Positions 31,714 to 33,116 of a stretch of 33,116 bases of DNA are shown in pieces (position 1 is the stretch's first letter; each line of letters opens with the position of its first letter). The translations under genes were made by a program, and so were the position numbers. Source of the stretch: G020348385 sp964580235 (GTDB lineage: Bacteria; Acidobacteriota; Aminicenantia; Aminicenantales; Aminicenantaceae); NCBI GenBank assembly GCA_964580235.1, contig CAZOJY010000026.1:1-33116 (forward strand), given 5' to 3'. The notes under the pieces are model-generated. The model made no database searches, was not told where the DNA came from, and was given only the letters and a program-made list of their open reading frames with translations.

Positions 31714-32970
31714 ATGGATTATGATGTTAAAGATATGGAATTGGCAAAAAAAGGGAAGCTCCGGATCGAATGGGCGGGAAGGTTCATGCCGGTTCTTTGT
31801 CATATCAAAAATAGGTTTAAGACGTCCAAGCCTCTCAAGGATGTCAGGATTGCAGCCTGTCTTCATGTTACCTCCGAAACAGCCAATCTGATGGAAACTC
31901 TAAAATTAGGGGGAGCTGATGTGAGGCTGACGGCATCTAATCCTTTGAGCACTCAAGATGACGTGGCAGCATCACTTGTAAAAAATTATGGGATTCCAGT
32001 GTTTGCGATCAAGGGAGAGAATAACAGAACCTATTACAAACATATCAACCAGGCTTTAAACCACTCTCCCAACATCACGATGGACGATGGGGCGGATCTT
32101 GTCTGCACGATACAGTCCAAGCGGAAAGAGCTTGTTTCCGATATTCTCGGTGGTACAGAAGAAACCACGACAGGGGTGATCAGACTAAGAAGCATGGCTA
32201 GGGCAAAAGTGCTCCCTTATCCTATTATCGCTGTTAATGATGCGAGGACCAAACATTTTTTCGATAATCGTTACGGCACGGGCCAGAGCACCATTGACGG
32301 GATATTGAGAGCGACAAATATTCTAATTGCTGGATTGAATTTTGTCGTTGGCGGATACGGTTGGTGCGGCCGTGGTATTGCGATGAGAGCAAGAGGTTCT
32401 GGAGCAAAAGTGATTGTATGTGAGGTCGATCCTCTCCGGGCTCTAGAAGCTGTCATGGATGGCCATCAAGTGATGTCTTTAAAACAAGCAGCGAAAATCG
32501 GGGATGTGTTCGTAACGGCAACAGGCGATAAAAAAGTCATCACAGGCGAGCATTTCTATAAGATGAAAGATGGCGCCATCGTAGCAAATTCTGGCCATTT
32601 CAACGTAGAAATCGATATCCCTGCCCTTAAAGCTTTGAGCAAAAAAAAGAGAAGGATCAGAACATTTGTGGAGGAGTATACCCTGAAGAATGGAAAAAAA
32701 ATATTCCTTCTGGGCGAGGGAAGGCTCATCAATCTCACGGCGGCCGAAGGACATCCAGCGGTCGTGATGGATATGAGTTTTGCCAATCAGGCATTAAGCG
32801 CCCGCTATCTTTACCGACAGGGAAACAAGCTTCAAAAAACTGTCTACTCCGTTCCCTCAGCCATCGATGAAGAAATCGCACGGATGAAACTGAAATCTAT
32901 GAAGATAGAAATCGATAAATTGACAGATGAGCAGAAGGCTTACCTCTCAGCCTGGCAGGAAGGCACTTGA
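31714..32970 (+). CDS. ahcY: S-adenosylhomocysteine hydrolase, compact type
   Basis: 418 residues, shorter than the roughly 470-residue proteobacterial and eukaryotic form because it lacks the internal insert, as in Thermotoga and many archaea. Motifs are HVTSETANLMETL, TMDDGADL, the catalytic NDARTKHFFDNRYGTGQS, and the NAD-binding VVGGYGWCGRGIA. It splits S-adenosylhomocysteine to adenosine and homocysteine, relieving product inhibition of methyltransferases. AGGAG lies 8 nt upstream of the ATG. Operon with metK. Confidence 0.96.
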   Translation: MDYDVKDMELAKKGKLRIEWAGRFMPVLCHIKNRFKTSKPLKDVRIAACLHVTSETANLMETLKLGGADVRLTASNPLSTQDDVAASLVKNYGIPVFAIKGENNRTYYKHINQALNHSPNITMDDGADLVCTIQSKRKELVSDILGGTEETTTGVIRLRSMARAKVLPYPIIAVNDARTKHFFDNRYGTGQSTIDGILRATNILIAGLNFVVGGYGWCGRGIAMRARGSGAKVIVCEVDPLRALEAVMDGHQVMSLKQAAKIGDVFVTATGDKKVITGEHFYKMKDGAIVANSGHFNVEIDIPALKALSKKKRRIRTFVEEYTLKNGKKIFLLGEGRLINLTAAEGHPAVVMDMSFANQALSARYLYRQGNKLQKTVYSVPSAIDEEIARMKLKSMKIEIDKLTDEQKAYLSAWQEGT

Positions 32971-33116
32971 CCTGAGCAGCAGTCCATTATAGCTGCATGG
33001 ATCACTTCCTCATCTACTACTTTGATATTTAGAGCAGGTGGGTCGGCTCGGCAAGTAAATAATCCAGGTTCTTGAAGGAGAGTTATTTGAGGACTTTGAG
33101 GTATTCGTCGATTTTG
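32971..33116. other. End of window: possible gene ends, unresolved
   Basis: On the minus strand 33116-33083 reads the residues KIDEYLKVLK followed by TAA, which could be the C-terminus of a gene lying outside. A different minus frame is open from 33116 to about 32940. On the plus strand AAGGAG (about 33075) precedes a TTG at 33086, which could start a gene. The data do not decide. Confidence 0.3.

Noticed and set aside
32940..33116. Minus-strand open frame entering from the window end
   Set aside because: Plausible composition but it overlaps the 3' end of ahcY and competes with another minus frame ending at 33083; no family recognised.

Overview
This is 33 kb of a bacterial chromosome of moderate GC content, densely packed with genes on both strands. 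There are no tRNA, rRNA, CRISPR, IS or phage features. The species cannot be fixed from the sequence. The mix includes paired M16 proteins with signal peptides, bifunctional FtcD, a compact S-adenosylhomocysteine hydrolase, HyuA/HyuB, orphan response regulators, PAS-GGDEF, and promoters beginning CTTGACTTTTT. It suggests a non-model, peptide- or amino-acid-using bacterium, possibly with a periplasm. A candidate phylum such as Aminicenantes or a relative is only a guess.

Layout. 67-468 is an orphan receiver protein with a likely terminator. 588-5015 (+) is a tight five-gene operon: zinc medium-chain dehydrogenase, LsrF/DhnA-type aldolase/thiolase, nitrilase-family amidase, NusG-like antiterminator and DegT/StrS aminotransferase. 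It looks like a small undescribed biosynthetic or salvage pathway with its own elongation factor. 5031-5258 (-) is a remnant of an ornithine cyclodeaminase/mu-crystallin gene. 5255-11210 (-) holds a RidA protein with two possible starts, a second orphan receiver, an FmdB zinc ribbon, hydantoinase HyuA and HyuB, and an Nramp-like transporter that has lost the usual metal ligands. 11418-12431 (-) is a PAS-GGDEF protein with a degenerate signature. It diverges from an XRE-ImmA/IrrE regulator at 12547-13641 whose promoter carries two related 15-bp operator-like palindromes. 13889-17973 (+) has an ADP-ribosylglycohydrolase-like protein missing its second metal-binding motif, followed by a membrane histidine kinase/OmpR-type regulator pair. 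18046-19500 (-) is PepD.

19662-25131 (+) is a run of galactokinase, divergent PlsY, lipid-type GT2 glycosyltransferase, and a ZnuA-ZnuC-ZnuB metal ABC transporter. 25147-30311 (-) contains a macrodomain protein and, upstream of it, two M16-family proteins and FtcD, joined by ATGA stop/start overlaps. Neither M16 protein has an intact HxxEH zinc site. 30532-32970 (+) is metK-ahcY, the SAM synthesis and SAH recycling pair.

Themes. Several proteins keep a recognisable fold but lack canonical catalytic or ligand residues (ADP-ribosylglycohydrolase, both M16 proteins, Nramp, GGDEF, the nitrilase lysine and the PlsY glycerol-phosphate motif). The strongest candidates for undescribed biology are the 588-5015 operon, the M16-M16-FtcD operon and the hydantoinase/Nramp-like operon.
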